Below are positions 17,064-25,536 of a stretch of DNA of 64,000 bases, piece after piece. The notes beneath the pieces are model-generated. The model made no database searches, was not told the origin of the DNA, and saw nothing but the letters and a program-made list of their open reading frames with translations. Position 1 is the stretch's first letter, and each line of letters begins with the position of its first letter. The translations under genes were made by a program, and so were the position numbers. Source of the stretch: Flagellimonas_B algarum (GTDB lineage Bacteria > Bacteroidota > Bacteroidia > Flavobacteriales > Flavobacteriaceae); contig NZ_JBEVTG010000005.1 in assembly GCF_040513375.1 (NCBI RefSeq), positions 11,325-75,324 on the forward strand, written 5' to 3'.

Positions 17064-18020
17064 CTACCCCATCAAAACATCGATGATATCATCTTCGGAA
17101 ATCCCTTCGGCTTCGGCCTTGTAATTTTTTAAGATCCTATGGCGCAAAATACCTTTGGCGACCGCTTTGACATCTTCGATGTCGGGAGCGAACTTTCCGT
17201 TGATGGCGGCATGGGCCTTTGCGGCCAAAACCAGGTTTTGGGAAGCCCTGGGTCCGGCACCCCAATCGACATAATTTTTGACGAAATCAGGGGATGTATC
17301 CAAGTTGGGTCTCGAACGGTTGACCATACGTACCGTAAAGTCGACCACATTGTCGGGAATGGGTATCCGACGTATCAATTGTTGCACCTCATTGATCCCA
17401 TCGGCACTAAAAAGGGTGTTCAAAATCGTTGAACGGTCGGAGGTGGTCGACTTGACCACTTCGATCTCTTCTTCGATCGACGGGTATTCCAAACGGATGG
17501 CGAACATAAATCGATCCAACTGGGCCTCTGGCAATGGATAGGTGCCTTCTTGTTCGATAGGGTTCTGGGTTGCCAAAACGAAATAGGGCAGTTCGAGTTT
17601 ATACCGATGACCGGCCACGGTTACCGCCCGTTCTTGCATGGCTTCCAGCAAAGCCGCTTGGGTTTTCGGCGGGGTTCGGTTAATCTCATCCGCCAGAATG
17701 ATATTGGCGAATACCGGGCCTTTAATGAACTTGAAGTTTCGATCCTGGTCCAAAATCTCACTACCAAGGATGTCGCTGGGCATGAGATCGGGAGTAAACT
17801 GGATTCGTTTGAAATCGAGCCCTAAGGTCTGGGCAATGGTATTGACCATTAAGGTTTTTGCCAGGCCGGGAACCCCAATCAATAAAGAGTGACCGCCTGT
17901 ATAAATCGATAACAGGATTTGTTCGATGACCGACTCCTGACCGACAATGACTTTGGCGATTTCACTTTTCAACGCCTGGTGTTTCCCAACCAGCCGCTTT
18001 ACGGCTTCAACATCAGACAT
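17064..18020 (-). CDS. MoxR-family AAA+ ATPase
   Basis: 318 aa. Walker A variant GVPGLAKTL, Walker B IILADEINRTPPKTQAALLE, sensor ATQNPIEQEGTYPLPEAQLDRF, all typical of MoxR. These ATPases act as chaperones for VWA-domain or metal-dependent complexes. The usual partner gene (DUF58) is not adjacent: downstream comes aconitase with its own promoter. It begins 3 bp after the SurA-like gene, so they are cotranscribed. Confidence 0.92.
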   Translation of the reverse strand: MSDVEAVKRLVGKHQALKSEIAKVIVGQESVIEQILLSIYTGGHSLLIGVPGLAKTLMVNTIAQTLGLDFKRIQFTPDLMPSDILGSEILDQDRNFKFIKGPVFANIILADEINRTPPKTQAALLEAMQERAVTVAGHRYKLELPYFVLATQNPIEQEGTYPLPEAQLDRFMFAIRLEYPSIEEEIEVVKSTTSDRSTILNTLFSADGINEVQQLIRRIPIPDNVVDFTVRMVNRSRPNLDTSPDFVKNYVDWGAGPRASQNLVLAAKAHAAINGKFAPDIEDVKAVAKGILRHRILKNYKAEAEGISEDDIIDVLMG

Positions 18021-18023
18021 CCG

Positions 18024-19412
18024 CTATTGTTTAAGCCAATTGTTCGAAAAATCACAAGCTTTGTTCTCATCATCGACCTGGATATACGTATCCTCGATCT
18101 TATCGGCCATCCACTTCTGAACTTCTTTGAACTGTTTTTCACGAAGCGCCAATTCTTGGATCTTGAGATAGTCTTTCGCAAAATCGGCCTGATGCTCGTC
18201 GTAACGGTTCGAAATCTTCATGATCTTGAATTTAGGAGCACCTCCACGGGGATCGTCTTCCTTCAAGGGTCTTGATATTTCGCCGTCCTTCAGGTTCCTT
18301 ACCTGATTGTAGAGCGCGGGATCCATTTTGGTCAGCTCGAACTTGGAGTCAAAGTTCACCGGATTCCTTAAAAGTCCGCCATCGAATTTGGTTTCCTTCT
18401 CATCCGAGAAATTCCTTGCCGCTTCGGCGAAATCATATTTCCCATCCAAGACATGTTGACGGATGGAGTCCAATTCTTTGACGGCTTCTTCCATTTCCTG
18501 ATCGGAAATTTCAGGAATAATCAAAATATGCCGCAAATCAACTTCCTGACCGCGGATTTTCTCGATTTTGATGATGTGGTAACCGAATTGGGTTTCAAAG
18601 GGATCGGAAACCTCACCTTCTTGCAGGCTGAAGGCTACATCCTTGAACTCTTTTACGAAAGGCGTCTGCCTTGTCATGCTATAGAACCCACCTTTCGATT
18701 TTGAACCGGGATCTTGGGAATACAATATGGCTTTTACATTGAAACTCGCATCGTTTTCTTCTACATCCTGCTTGATTTGTTGCAAGCGGTTGACCACCCG
18801 AAGTTTCTCTTCTTCTGAGGGTACCGGTTGTTTAACGATTTGTGAAATCTCGAGTTCCGCACCGAAGACGGGCCGTTCGTTTTCAGGGATCCGATAAAAG
18901 AACTGGCGTACCTCTTCAGGGGTGACTTCGATTCCTTCAACGATCTTGGCCTGCATTTTTTCGGAAAGCATCCGCAATTTGTTGATTTCGAACAGCTCGG
19001 CCCTAAAACTTTCCAAATCGGCCTTCTTGTAGTATTTAAGCATTTTCTCAATGCTCCCTATCTGTGAAACCAATTGCTGGATTTGGCGATCACTGGTGGC
19101 ATTGACCTGATCGTCGGATACCAACAAGCTATCTTGTACGGCTTGATGCGCATAAAGACGGTCTTCCATGAGTTTGCCCAATAACTGGCAGTGGGTGATA
19201 TCTTCGGTCGAGGCCCCTTGGCTCTGAAGATCGATTAGGGTTTTTTCGATATCGGAGTCCAAAATGACATAATCCCCGATGACCGCGGCCACACCATCAA
19301 GTTTGACCCTTTTTGCGGTACTGACCGAGTCACTAACGGCAACATCCTGGGCAAAGCCCGATACCACAAGGGCACAGACCAGTGCGATAGAAAGTTTAAT
19401 TCTCTTTTCCAT
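18024..19412 (-). CDS. SurA-like periplasmic peptidyl-prolyl isomerase
   Basis: 462 aa from ATG 19412. Signal peptide MEKRIKLSIALVCALVVSGFAQ, a SurA N-terminal chaperone region (GVAAVIGDYVILDSDIEKT), then two parvulin-type modules: about 180-285 (AELEISQIVKQP to FQTQFGYHIIKIE-like DPFETQFGYHIIKIEKIRG) and about 285-390 (DLRHILIIPEI to DFAEAARNFSDE). Predicted chaperone for outer-membrane barrels. It overlaps the preceding gene by 17 bp. Confidence 0.9.
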   Translation of the reverse strand: MEKRIKLSIALVCALVVSGFAQDVAVSDSVSTAKRVKLDGVAAVIGDYVILDSDIEKTLIDLQSQGASTEDITHCQLLGKLMEDRLYAHQAVQDSLLVSDDQVNATSDRQIQQLVSQIGSIEKMLKYYKKADLESFRAELFEINKLRMLSEKMQAKIVEGIEVTPEEVRQFFYRIPENERPVFGAELEISQIVKQPVPSEEEKLRVVNRLQQIKQDVEENDASFNVKAILYSQDPGSKSKGGFYSMTRQTPFVKEFKDVAFSLQEGEVSDPFETQFGYHIIKIEKIRGQEVDLRHILIIPEISDQEMEEAVKELDSIRQHVLDGKYDFAEAARNFSDEKETKFDGGLLRNPVNFDSKFELTKMDPALYNQVRNLKDGEISRPLKEDDPRGGAPKFKIMKISNRYDEHQADFAKDYLKIQELALREKQFKEVQKWMADKIEDTYIQVDDENKACDFSNNWLKQ

Positions 19413-20280
19413 AAATCTCAAATTCATTATTCTTAGTGGCTTCATCTATGATTTCCGTTTCCAATTGTCGAATTTTATCTTGCCTTCTCCTATTGAGGAT
19501 GATTTGTTTGATGTCAGGCGTAATGTAGGACAATGGGGCGACATCGTTCACTTCGAGCACGTCGGTCACCTTGCCCAAATATACCCCTAAAGAGTCCTGA
19601 AGTTCAAAGAATTGTGATTTCTTTAGGTATCGTTCCTCGTTTTCATAGGAGAGTGCCGGTATTTCATTCAAAACCCGTGCCGCGCTCACCCAAATCGAAT
19701 CGTTCAGGTGTATTTTGTTGAATTGTACGGCAATGGAGTCCAAATATTGTTTGTCGGCCGCTTCGAACGCCCGCATTTTTTGGACGACCGTTTCCTTATC
19801 CAAAAACGAATTGGGTAAGACCACGAATCGGAGTTGCACTACCTTTTCACTTAACTTGAAGTTTTCCTTCTGGGCCTCGTAAAACCTGCCCAGTTGCGAA
19901 GCGCTGACCGCTGTATCGGCATCTTGCTGCACCAAGGCCTCGACATAGGCCCGGGTATAGAGATCTGCACGATAATCAGTGACCAATCGGTCGAATTCCT
20001 TCAATTTATCTTCGGGTAGATTGATTTTTGACTTTGACAACAAGAGCTGTTTCGAAGCCCAATTGTTGATGTAACCGACAACAAAAGTCGCGCTGTCTTG
20101 AGCGGTCATGTCATCGGTGATAAAAGGAGCGATATCGGCTTTGTACAAATAAGCGTCACCAACCCGCGCCAAGGGAACCCCGGTAGTATCCGATTTCTTG
20201 AAATACTCGCAGGCACCAACGGAACCTAGGAGCAAAAGACAAAGAAAGCCTTTAATGGTATCGCGCCGAAAGAAAAGCAT
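19396..20280 (-). CDS. SurA/PpiC-related lipoprotein, divergent
   Basis: 294 aa from ATG 20280, chosen because it gives a proper signal with lipobox LLLGSVGAC; an ATG 30 bp upstream adds ten residues before it. RVGDAYLYKADIAPFI resembles the SurA N-terminus and the middle has helical chaperone-like content. The parvulin core is hard to recognise, so catalytic activity is doubtful. Upstream member of the SurA-MoxR transcript; probably an envelope folding helper. Confidence 0.78.
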   Translation of the reverse strand: MLFFRRDTIKGFLCLLLLGSVGACEYFKKSDTTGVPLARVGDAYLYKADIAPFITDDMTAQDSATFVVGYINNWASKQLLLSKSKINLPEDKLKEFDRLVTDYRADLYTRAYVEALVQQDADTAVSASQLGRFYEAQKENFKLSEKVVQLRFVVLPNSFLDKETVVQKMRAFEAADKQYLDSIAVQFNKIHLNDSIWVSAARVLNEIPALSYENEERYLKKSQFFELQDSLGVYLGKVTDVLEVNDVAPLSYITPDIKQIILNRRRQDKIRQLETEIIDEATKNNEFEIYGKEN

Positions 20281-20393
20281 TCGGCAAAAATAACAATTAC
20301 TGCACCCCATGCAAGTACCCTAACTTAGCTTAACAGATTTTTAGTAGGCTTCAAAATCAATATATTAGTACTCTATTAACCAAACCAACTGAC

Positions 20394-20855
20394 ATGAAAT
20401 ACTCGGTATCGATCGAAATCGACCTCCCCCGGGACGAGGTGATCAAGAAACTTGACAATCAAGACCATATGAAGCATTGGATGCGGGGGTTACTTGATGC
20501 TGAACTGTTATCAGGAGAGGCCGGTACCGAAGGTGCCCGAACCAATATGCGTTTCAAAATGGGCAAACGTGAAATGGAAATGGTCGAAACGATCATTAAA
20601 CGGAATTTCCCTGAAGAGTTCCATGCTACTTACGACACCAAGGGCGTACATAACATCCAACGCAATTATTTCATCGAAAACGACGAAAAGACAAAGACCA
20701 CGTGGAAATCGGATTGTGAATTCCAATTCGCTTCCTTTGGGATGAAGGCCATGGCCTTTTTGATGCCGGGAGCGTTCAAAAAGCAATCGATGAAATACGC
20801 GCAGGATTTCAAAAACTTTGCGGAAAAAGGAATTTCCGTCGCTGATCAAGACTAA
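20394..20855 (+). CDS. SRPBCC-superfamily protein
   Basis: 153 aa, one START/polyketide-cyclase-like fold: MKYSVSIEIDLPRDEVIKKL with the DHMKHWM helix, a long strand NMRFKMGKREMEMVETII, and a C-terminal amphipathic helix (PGAFKKQSMKYAQDFKNFAE). No signal peptide, so cytoplasmic. Ligand unknown. First gene of a four-gene run with 2- to 10-bp spacings or overlaps. Confidence 0.82.
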   Translation: MKYSVSIEIDLPRDEVIKKLDNQDHMKHWMRGLLDAELLSGEAGTEGARTNMRFKMGKREMEMVETIIKRNFPEEFHATYDTKGVHNIQRNYFIENDEKTKTTWKSDCEFQFASFGMKAMAFLMPGAFKKQSMKYAQDFKNFAEKGISVADQD

Positions 20856-20857
20856 CT

Positions 20858-21112
20858 ATGGAACCCATCATCGAAAAAAAAATCAAATTGATTTGGGATT
20901 TCAGGGGGCCAGTAGCCCAGAAAACGGCCGAGCACTACCTGAAACACTTGCAAGAATATGTATATCATGAAGAGTTGAAATACGACATCTCGGGAGTGCA
21001 AGGCTATTCGGAACATCATGCCACTGTTTTTTTGGTGGTTTCCGAATTCGAATTGCAACAGGCCAAAGAGGACCTGCGACCGCATCGCGGTGAATGGTAT
21101 GTCGAACACTAA
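20858..21112 (+). CDS. conserved hypothetical small protein
   Basis: 84 aa, acidic and histidine-rich (two HH-type sites: EHH, HLQEYVYHE). MEPIIEKKIKLIWDFRGPVAQKTAEHYLKHLQ then a predicted strand-helix end (ATVFLVVSEFELQQAKEDLRP). No cysteines and no membrane segment. Two bases after the SRPBCC gene, so coexpressed. I do not recognise a named family; the pattern of short alternating strands fits a small alpha/beta domain. Confidence 0.7.
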   Translation: MEPIIEKKIKLIWDFRGPVAQKTAEHYLKHLQEYVYHEELKYDISGVQGYSEHHATVFLVVSEFELQQAKEDLRPHRGEWYVEH

Positions 21113-21122
21113 AAAGGTTCCT

Positions 21123-22256
21123 ATGGGAAAAAATCTGATTTGGGTCCTACTGGGCCTGCTCCTTTGTCCGGCATGCAAACGGGAACCGATCGACCCTTTG
21201 GCCCAGGCACTAGCGTCCGAAGCCCCAAAGATCAAACGGGTCATGGATAGTCTTGACACCTATGAAGTGCAGATCCGCTACACCCAGATCGATCGAAAGA
21301 GGGACAGCGTCGTATTCACCGATTTTGACTTTCAGGTCGCCAACGAAAACTATTTCTACCCGGCCAGTACCGTGAAATTCCCAGCTGCCGTCGCGGCACT
21401 TGAAAAATTGAACGAAGTGGATTCGTTGGATCTCGAAACCCGGTTTTACATTGAGGGGGATACCGTAGAGACCACCTTTGCCAGGGCGATTACTGAAATT
21501 TTCGCGGTCAGCGATAATGCGGCCAATAACCGATTGATCGAATTTTTGGGGCAAGACGGTTTGAATGCGAGAATGATCGCACGCGGGGTAACGCCCATTC
21601 GAATCGCCCATCGGCTGTCGACTTCGAATGCCGATGATAGAACGACCAAACCCTTGATCCTTTACAGCAATGACAGCACTACCTCGACTTCCGCACCGAT
21701 CTTGAACCAAGAACTACAACCCCTTGATTTGCAACACATCACCAAAGGGATCGGATTTTACGCCGGGGATTCCCTGATACGCGAACCCTTTGATTTCAGT
21801 TTAAAAAATTACTATCCCATCGCGGCACAGCACCAATTGTTAAAAAAGGTCATTTACCCAGAAGCCTTCCCAAAGAACGAACGCTTCGCGATTTCGGAAG
21901 AACAACATGACTTCCTGCTTTCGGCTATGTCGACCTTGCCAAAAGATGCGGGCTATGATCGCAAAGAATATTACGACAGTTATGTCAAGTTCTTCATGTT
22001 CGGTGACGCTACCGACCCCATGCCCGAGACCATAAAGATCTACAATAAGGTGGGCTATGCCTACGGCACCTTGACCGATTGTGCCTATATCGTCGATGAA
22101 GAAAATGGGATCGCTTTCATGGTTACGGCAACTATCTTGGTGAATAAAGACGGTATCTTCAATGACGACCACTATGAATACGATAGTATAGGCATCCCTT
22201 TTTTGGCCCAACTGGGCAGGGAGTTATACGCTATAGAAAAAAAACGGAACCCATGA
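21123..22256 (+). CDS. class A beta-lactamase-fold serine hydrolase, lipoprotein
   Basis: 377 aa from ATG 21123, which gives the lipobox LLLCPAC (Cys18); upstream in-frame residues overlap the previous gene. Ser-x-x-Lys at S82-T-V-K85 (YPASTVKFPAAVAALEKL), SDN in AVSDNAANNRLIEFLG, and a K-x-G in YNKVGYAYG. The family (PF13354) also holds peptidases and transpeptidase relatives. The weak KTG match and the length do not make it a resistance enzyme. Confidence 0.85.
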   Translation: MGKNLIWVLLGLLLCPACKREPIDPLAQALASEAPKIKRVMDSLDTYEVQIRYTQIDRKRDSVVFTDFDFQVANENYFYPASTVKFPAAVAALEKLNEVDSLDLETRFYIEGDTVETTFARAITEIFAVSDNAANNRLIEFLGQDGLNARMIARGVTPIRIAHRLSTSNADDRTTKPLILYSNDSTTSTSAPILNQELQPLDLQHITKGIGFYAGDSLIREPFDFSLKNYYPIAAQHQLLKKVIYPEAFPKNERFAISEEQHDFLLSAMSTLPKDAGYDRKEYYDSYVKFFMFGDATDPMPETIKIYNKVGYAYGTLTDCAYIVDEENGIAFMVTATILVNKDGIFNDDHYEYDSIGIPFLAQLGRELYAIEKKRNP

Positions 22257-22765
22257 ATGGCTTGAGCTTTGATCGTTTTAGTAAGAAAATCCATATTAAG
22301 GCACCCATCGAAAAGGTATATCGTTGTTGGGGTACGACCGATGGCATTTGCTCTTGGTTTCTGAGGCATGCGGAATATACCGACCCTGATGGTAAGGTCA
22401 GGGCAGGTGAAGACCCGATTCAAAAAGGTGATCGGTATGCTTGGGAATGGCACAACTGGGATGGTCAAGAATGTGGTGAGGTCTTGGAAGCCAATGGCCA
22501 TGATCGCTTTGAGATCACTTTTGAGCAATGCCTGGTTACCGTGAATTTACAACGAACGGAAACCACTACCCTACTTTGCTTGACCCAAAGCCAAATTCCG
22601 ACCGACGACGAAAGCAAATTGAATTTGCACCACGGATGTAGCAATGGATGGACGTTCTGGTTGACCAATCTAAAGGCATTTTTGGAGCATGGCATCTTAC
22701 TCAATGAAACCGAGAAGGACTTGAGGAATGTTCCTTTGGCCGGTTTTGAGTTTGTCAACATGTAA
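22253..22765 (+). CDS. SRPBCC/AHSA1-like protein
   Basis: 170 aa. KKIHIKAPIEKVYRCWGTTDGICSWFLRHAEY is the opening of activator-of-Hsp90-homologue (AHSA1) proteins of the SRPBCC fold; YAWEWHNWDGQECGEVLEAN and the C-terminal GWTFWLTNLKAFLEHG helix fit. Its ATG overlaps the hydrolase stop by 4 bp. Function unknown; the pairing of two SRPBCC proteins in one transcript is notable. Confidence 0.85.
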   Translation: MNGLSFDRFSKKIHIKAPIEKVYRCWGTTDGICSWFLRHAEYTDPDGKVRAGEDPIQKGDRYAWEWHNWDGQECGEVLEANGHDRFEITFEQCLVTVNLQRTETTTLLCLTQSQIPTDDESKLNLHHGCSNGWTFWLTNLKAFLEHGILLNETEKDLRNVPLAGFEFVNM

Positions 22766-22767
22766 CA

Positions 22768-22796
22768 TAAAAAAACACCGCCTGAATAGGCGGTGT
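22768..22796 (-). terminator. terminator of the fasciclin gene
   Basis: ACACCGCC (22775-22782), loop TGAATA, GGCGGTGT (22789-22796), followed on the minus strand by seven T. It sits between convergent genes and is best oriented for the fasciclin gene. Confidence 0.82.
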
Positions 22797-22830
22797 CTTC
22801 CATCAATCAATTCGCGTTCAAAACAGCGAT

Positions 22831-23349
22831 TTATTTGGGCATGACCACGTCTTCGATGATATGGATCACACCATTGGACGCCATGACGTCGGTCTTGGCG
22901 ATCTTGCTGTAATTTCCGTTCGCATCTTTTAAGTAGATACCTCCATTTCGCGACATGGCCGTAATCTTACCTCCGTTCAAGGTGGTCAACTCAGCCTTAC
23001 CATTTCCATTTTTTAGGGCAGCTGCGACGTCGGCAGCGGCGATTTTACCAGAAACCACATGATACGTCAAAATAGCCGATAGCTTTTCCTTATTGGCGGG
23101 CTCTAGGAGCGCGTTCAAGGTGTTGCTGTCGATTTTGGCGAAACCTGAATTCACTGGTGCAAAGACGGTAAATGGTCCGTCACCTTTCAAAGCCCCAACG
23201 AGATCGGCGGCTTTAAGGGCGGTTACCAAGGTCGAAAAATCATCAACCGAAACCGCGATATCTACGATATCTTTGCTTTTTTGTGCCGTTACGATTTGCG
23301 AAGTGGCGAAAATGGCCATTGTCGAGAGAATAAAAATTGCTTTTTTCAT
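22831..23349 (-). CDS. secreted fasciclin (FAS1)-domain protein
   Basis: 172 aa. Signal peptide MKKAIFILSTMAIFATSQIVTAQ, then one complete FAS1 domain: DDFSTLVTALKAADLVGALKG, GPFTVFAPVNSGFAKI, LSAILTYHVVSGKI, NGVIHIIEDVVMPK. FAS1 proteins mediate adhesion. It is divergent from the ECF sigma/anti-sigma pair, which commonly adjoins such genes and may control it. Confidence 0.93.
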   Translation of the reverse strand: MKKAIFILSTMAIFATSQIVTAQKSKDIVDIAVSVDDFSTLVTALKAADLVGALKGDGPFTVFAPVNSGFAKIDSNTLNALLEPANKEKLSAILTYHVVSGKIAAADVAAALKNGNGKAELTTLNGGKITAMSRNGGIYLKDANGNYSKIAKTDVMASNGVIHIIEDVVMPK

Positions 23350-23471
23350 TTTTAAGATTTTAAAGTTTTACTGTTTTCAATTAAAAGTTGCGCGCTTTTC
23401 ATTTCTATTTACAGCGGCAAACCCCGCTTGGATGAAGGCCTTTGTTTTTTATCATATCTTTAACATGGACA

Positions 23472-24035
23472 ATGGCGATCTCCTTACCCGATACCGAACT
23501 CATCAATCGACTGCAACGTGGCGAAAAAGCCGCGCTCTATCCTTTGTATGATAAGTACGCTGGCGCTTTATTCGGTGTCTTGCTCCGCATTTGCAGAAAC
23601 GAAGCATTGGCGGAAGATCTATTACAGGAAGCCTTTGTCAAGATTTGGCAGAAAATAGACACTTACGATCCCTCTAAAGGACGTTTCTATACTTGGGCGT
23701 ACCGAATCGCGAAAAATACCGCCTTGAACGCGTTAAGAAAACGGGAAGTACTCATCCAAAATGATGATTTGGGTGTACATATGGATAAAAGCAACACCGA
23801 AACCGAACCTGATTATACCCAGCTCCAAGGGGCGTTGAAGCAACTTGACCCACATCACAAAGAAGCCTTGGAACTGGTCTATTTCAGAGGGTATACCCAT
23901 AGGGAGGCCCATGAAGAAATGGGAGTTCCATTAGGGACGTTCAAGTCGTATGTCAAACAGGCCATAACCAAATTGCGTTTGAGTTATGTGAATGAGTTAT
24001 CGGTGATTTGGGTCGTTATAGAATCGATTGCATGA
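23472..24035 (+). CDS. ECF RNA polymerase sigma factor (SigK-like)
   Basis: 187 aa from ATG 23472. Region 2 (PLYDKYAGALFGVLLRICRN, then DLLQEAFVKIWQKI and FYTWAYRIAKNTALNALRK) and region 4 (ALKQLDPHHKEALELVYFRG, then THREAHEEMGVPLGTFKSYV) are complete. The four bases overlapping the next ATG and the RskA-type partner identify a sigma/anti-sigma pair. Confidence 0.92.
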   Translation: MAISLPDTELINRLQRGEKAALYPLYDKYAGALFGVLLRICRNEALAEDLLQEAFVKIWQKIDTYDPSKGRFYTWAYRIAKNTALNALRKREVLIQNDDLGVHMDKSNTETEPDYTQLQGALKQLDPHHKEALELVYFRGYTHREAHEEMGVPLGTFKSYVKQAITKLRLSYVNELSVIWVVIESIA

Positions 24036-24784
24036 TGGATAAGGAAAAGTTGTTGGAAGAAGGATTGTTGGAAAAGTACCTGCTCGGGGAATTGGGCGAC
24101 CAAGAAGCCGAAGCGGTGCAACAGCTCATTGATGGTGATGCCGAAATCAAAAGCATGTTCGAAGCTATGGAAGCCGATTTTGAAAGAATGGCTTTCGAAA
24201 ACGCGGTTGAACCTCCTGAAAGAATTAAAAATGCCCTAAAGGAACGCTTGGATATCGGAGCGGCACCAAGGCGATTCGGACCGATGTTGGCTGCAGCCTC
24301 GATTGCCCTGGTTTTCGGGCTCGCCGCATTTTGGATGTTTTCCAAATGGCAAAACGCCGAAAGTGATCTCGATGCCCTACGCATGCAGACGACCGAATTA
24401 CAACAACGTTTGGATCGGTTGGAATCGAATTACCTGCTTACGACGAACCGCTACGAATCGATCAACAATGCCCGAACCATCCCCTTGGTACTTTACGGAA
24501 ACCGATTATCTCCTGAATCACATGCGGTGGCCTATGTGGATCATACTTCCAAAACGGTGTTATTGAATCCCTTGGGCCTTGCGAAATTACCCAGTGACAA
24601 AACCTATCAAATGTGGAGTGACGTCGATGGCGAAATGATCGATATGGGAATCATTGAAAAAGGGGATTCCTTGATTCCCTTAAAATATATCGAAAAGGCG
24701 GAATCGTTCAATATCACCATCGAGCCTGCTGGAGGAAACGACCACCCTACCGTTTCACAGCTTATTTCGTTTGTGACTTTATAA
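24032..24784 (+). CDS. anti-sigma factor, RskA family
   Basis: 250 aa. N-terminal cytoplasmic zinc-free ASD-like part (LLEKYLLGELGDQEAEAVQQ), one membrane segment (about 92-110, MLAAASIALVFGLAAFWMF), a short coiled coil (LQQRLDRLESNY), then the extracytoplasmic RskA domain (KTYQMWSDVDGEMIDMGII). It would hold the upstream sigma factor at the membrane until released. ATG 24032 overlaps the sigma stop; another ATG at 24035 is equally possible. Confidence 0.88.
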   Translation: MMDKEKLLEEGLLEKYLLGELGDQEAEAVQQLIDGDAEIKSMFEAMEADFERMAFENAVEPPERIKNALKERLDIGAAPRRFGPMLAAASIALVFGLAAFWMFSKWQNAESDLDALRMQTTELQQRLDRLESNYLLTTNRYESINNARTIPLVLYGNRLSPESHAVAYVDHTSKTVLLNPLGLAKLPSDKTYQMWSDVDGEMIDMGIIEKGDSLIPLKYIEKAESFNITIEPAGGNDHPTVSQLISFVTL

Positions 24785-24827
24785 GCGATTGCGGGTCTAA
24801 TGGGTAAACTAACTCATTTAGAACCTT

Positions 24828-25514
24828 ATGAAAAGATTTATCGCAGAATTTATCGGCACCTCCTGGTTGGTGTTCGGTGGGTGCGGAAGTGCGGTCATCG
24901 CCGCCGCCTACCCGGATTTAGGAATTGGATTTGTCGGGGTGGCCCTCGCTTTCGGTCTTAGCGTACTCACCATGGCCTATGCCATCGGTCACATTTCAGG
25001 ATGCCACCTCAACCCCGCGGTGACCATTGGGCTTGCCGTGGCGAAGCGTTTTGACCGCAAAGATGTTTTTCCATACATCATCGCGCAATTATTGGGCGCT
25101 ATTTTCGGGGCGGCCATACTCTACCTCATCGCGACCGGGAAACCCGGTTTCGAAGTGGGCGGTTTTGCCGCTAACGGCTTTGGTGAACATTCGCCGGAAG
25201 GCTACGGCTTGCTTTCGGCCTTTACCACCGAAGCCGTATTGACCTTTTTCTTTTTATTCATCATCTTGGGATCGACCCATGCCAAAGCGCCCAAAGGAAT
25301 GGGTGGATTGGCCATCGGTTTGGGGCTGACCTTGATCCATTTGATCAGTATTCCGGTGACCAATACCTCGGTGAATCCTGCACGGAGTACCAGTCAGGCG
25401 CTATTCGCTGATGGAAGTTGGGCCTTGCCCCAATTGTGGTTGTTTTGGATCGCCCCCATATTAGGGGCCATCTTCGCCGGTGTGGTGTATGCTTATTTGG
25501 TCTCGAAAGACTAA
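24828..25514 (+). CDS. aqpZ: aquaporin Z
   Basis: 228 aa water channel with six membrane helices and two NPA boxes: HLNPAVTIGLAVA and SVNPARSTSQALF. The N-terminus MKRFIAEFIGTSWLVFGGCG is nearly the E. coli AqpZ start. The narrow water-type selectivity filter residues (Phe-His-Arg) are consistent with the visible helices but not checked individually. Confidence 0.94.
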   Translation: MKRFIAEFIGTSWLVFGGCGSAVIAAAYPDLGIGFVGVALAFGLSVLTMAYAIGHISGCHLNPAVTIGLAVAKRFDRKDVFPYIIAQLLGAIFGAAILYLIATGKPGFEVGGFAANGFGEHSPEGYGLLSAFTTEAVLTFFFLFIILGSTHAKAPKGMGGLAIGLGLTLIHLISIPVTNTSVNPARSTSQALFADGSWALPQLWLFWIAPILGAIFAGVVYAYLVSKD

Positions 25515-25536
25515 AAATGATGGTAAGGCCCTGGCG

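Noticed and set aside
21123..22256. Antibiotic-resistance beta-lactamase
   Set aside because: It is a lipoprotein with a divergent KTG region; many class A-fold enzymes are not lactamases. The same caution applies to the class C-fold protein at 26988.
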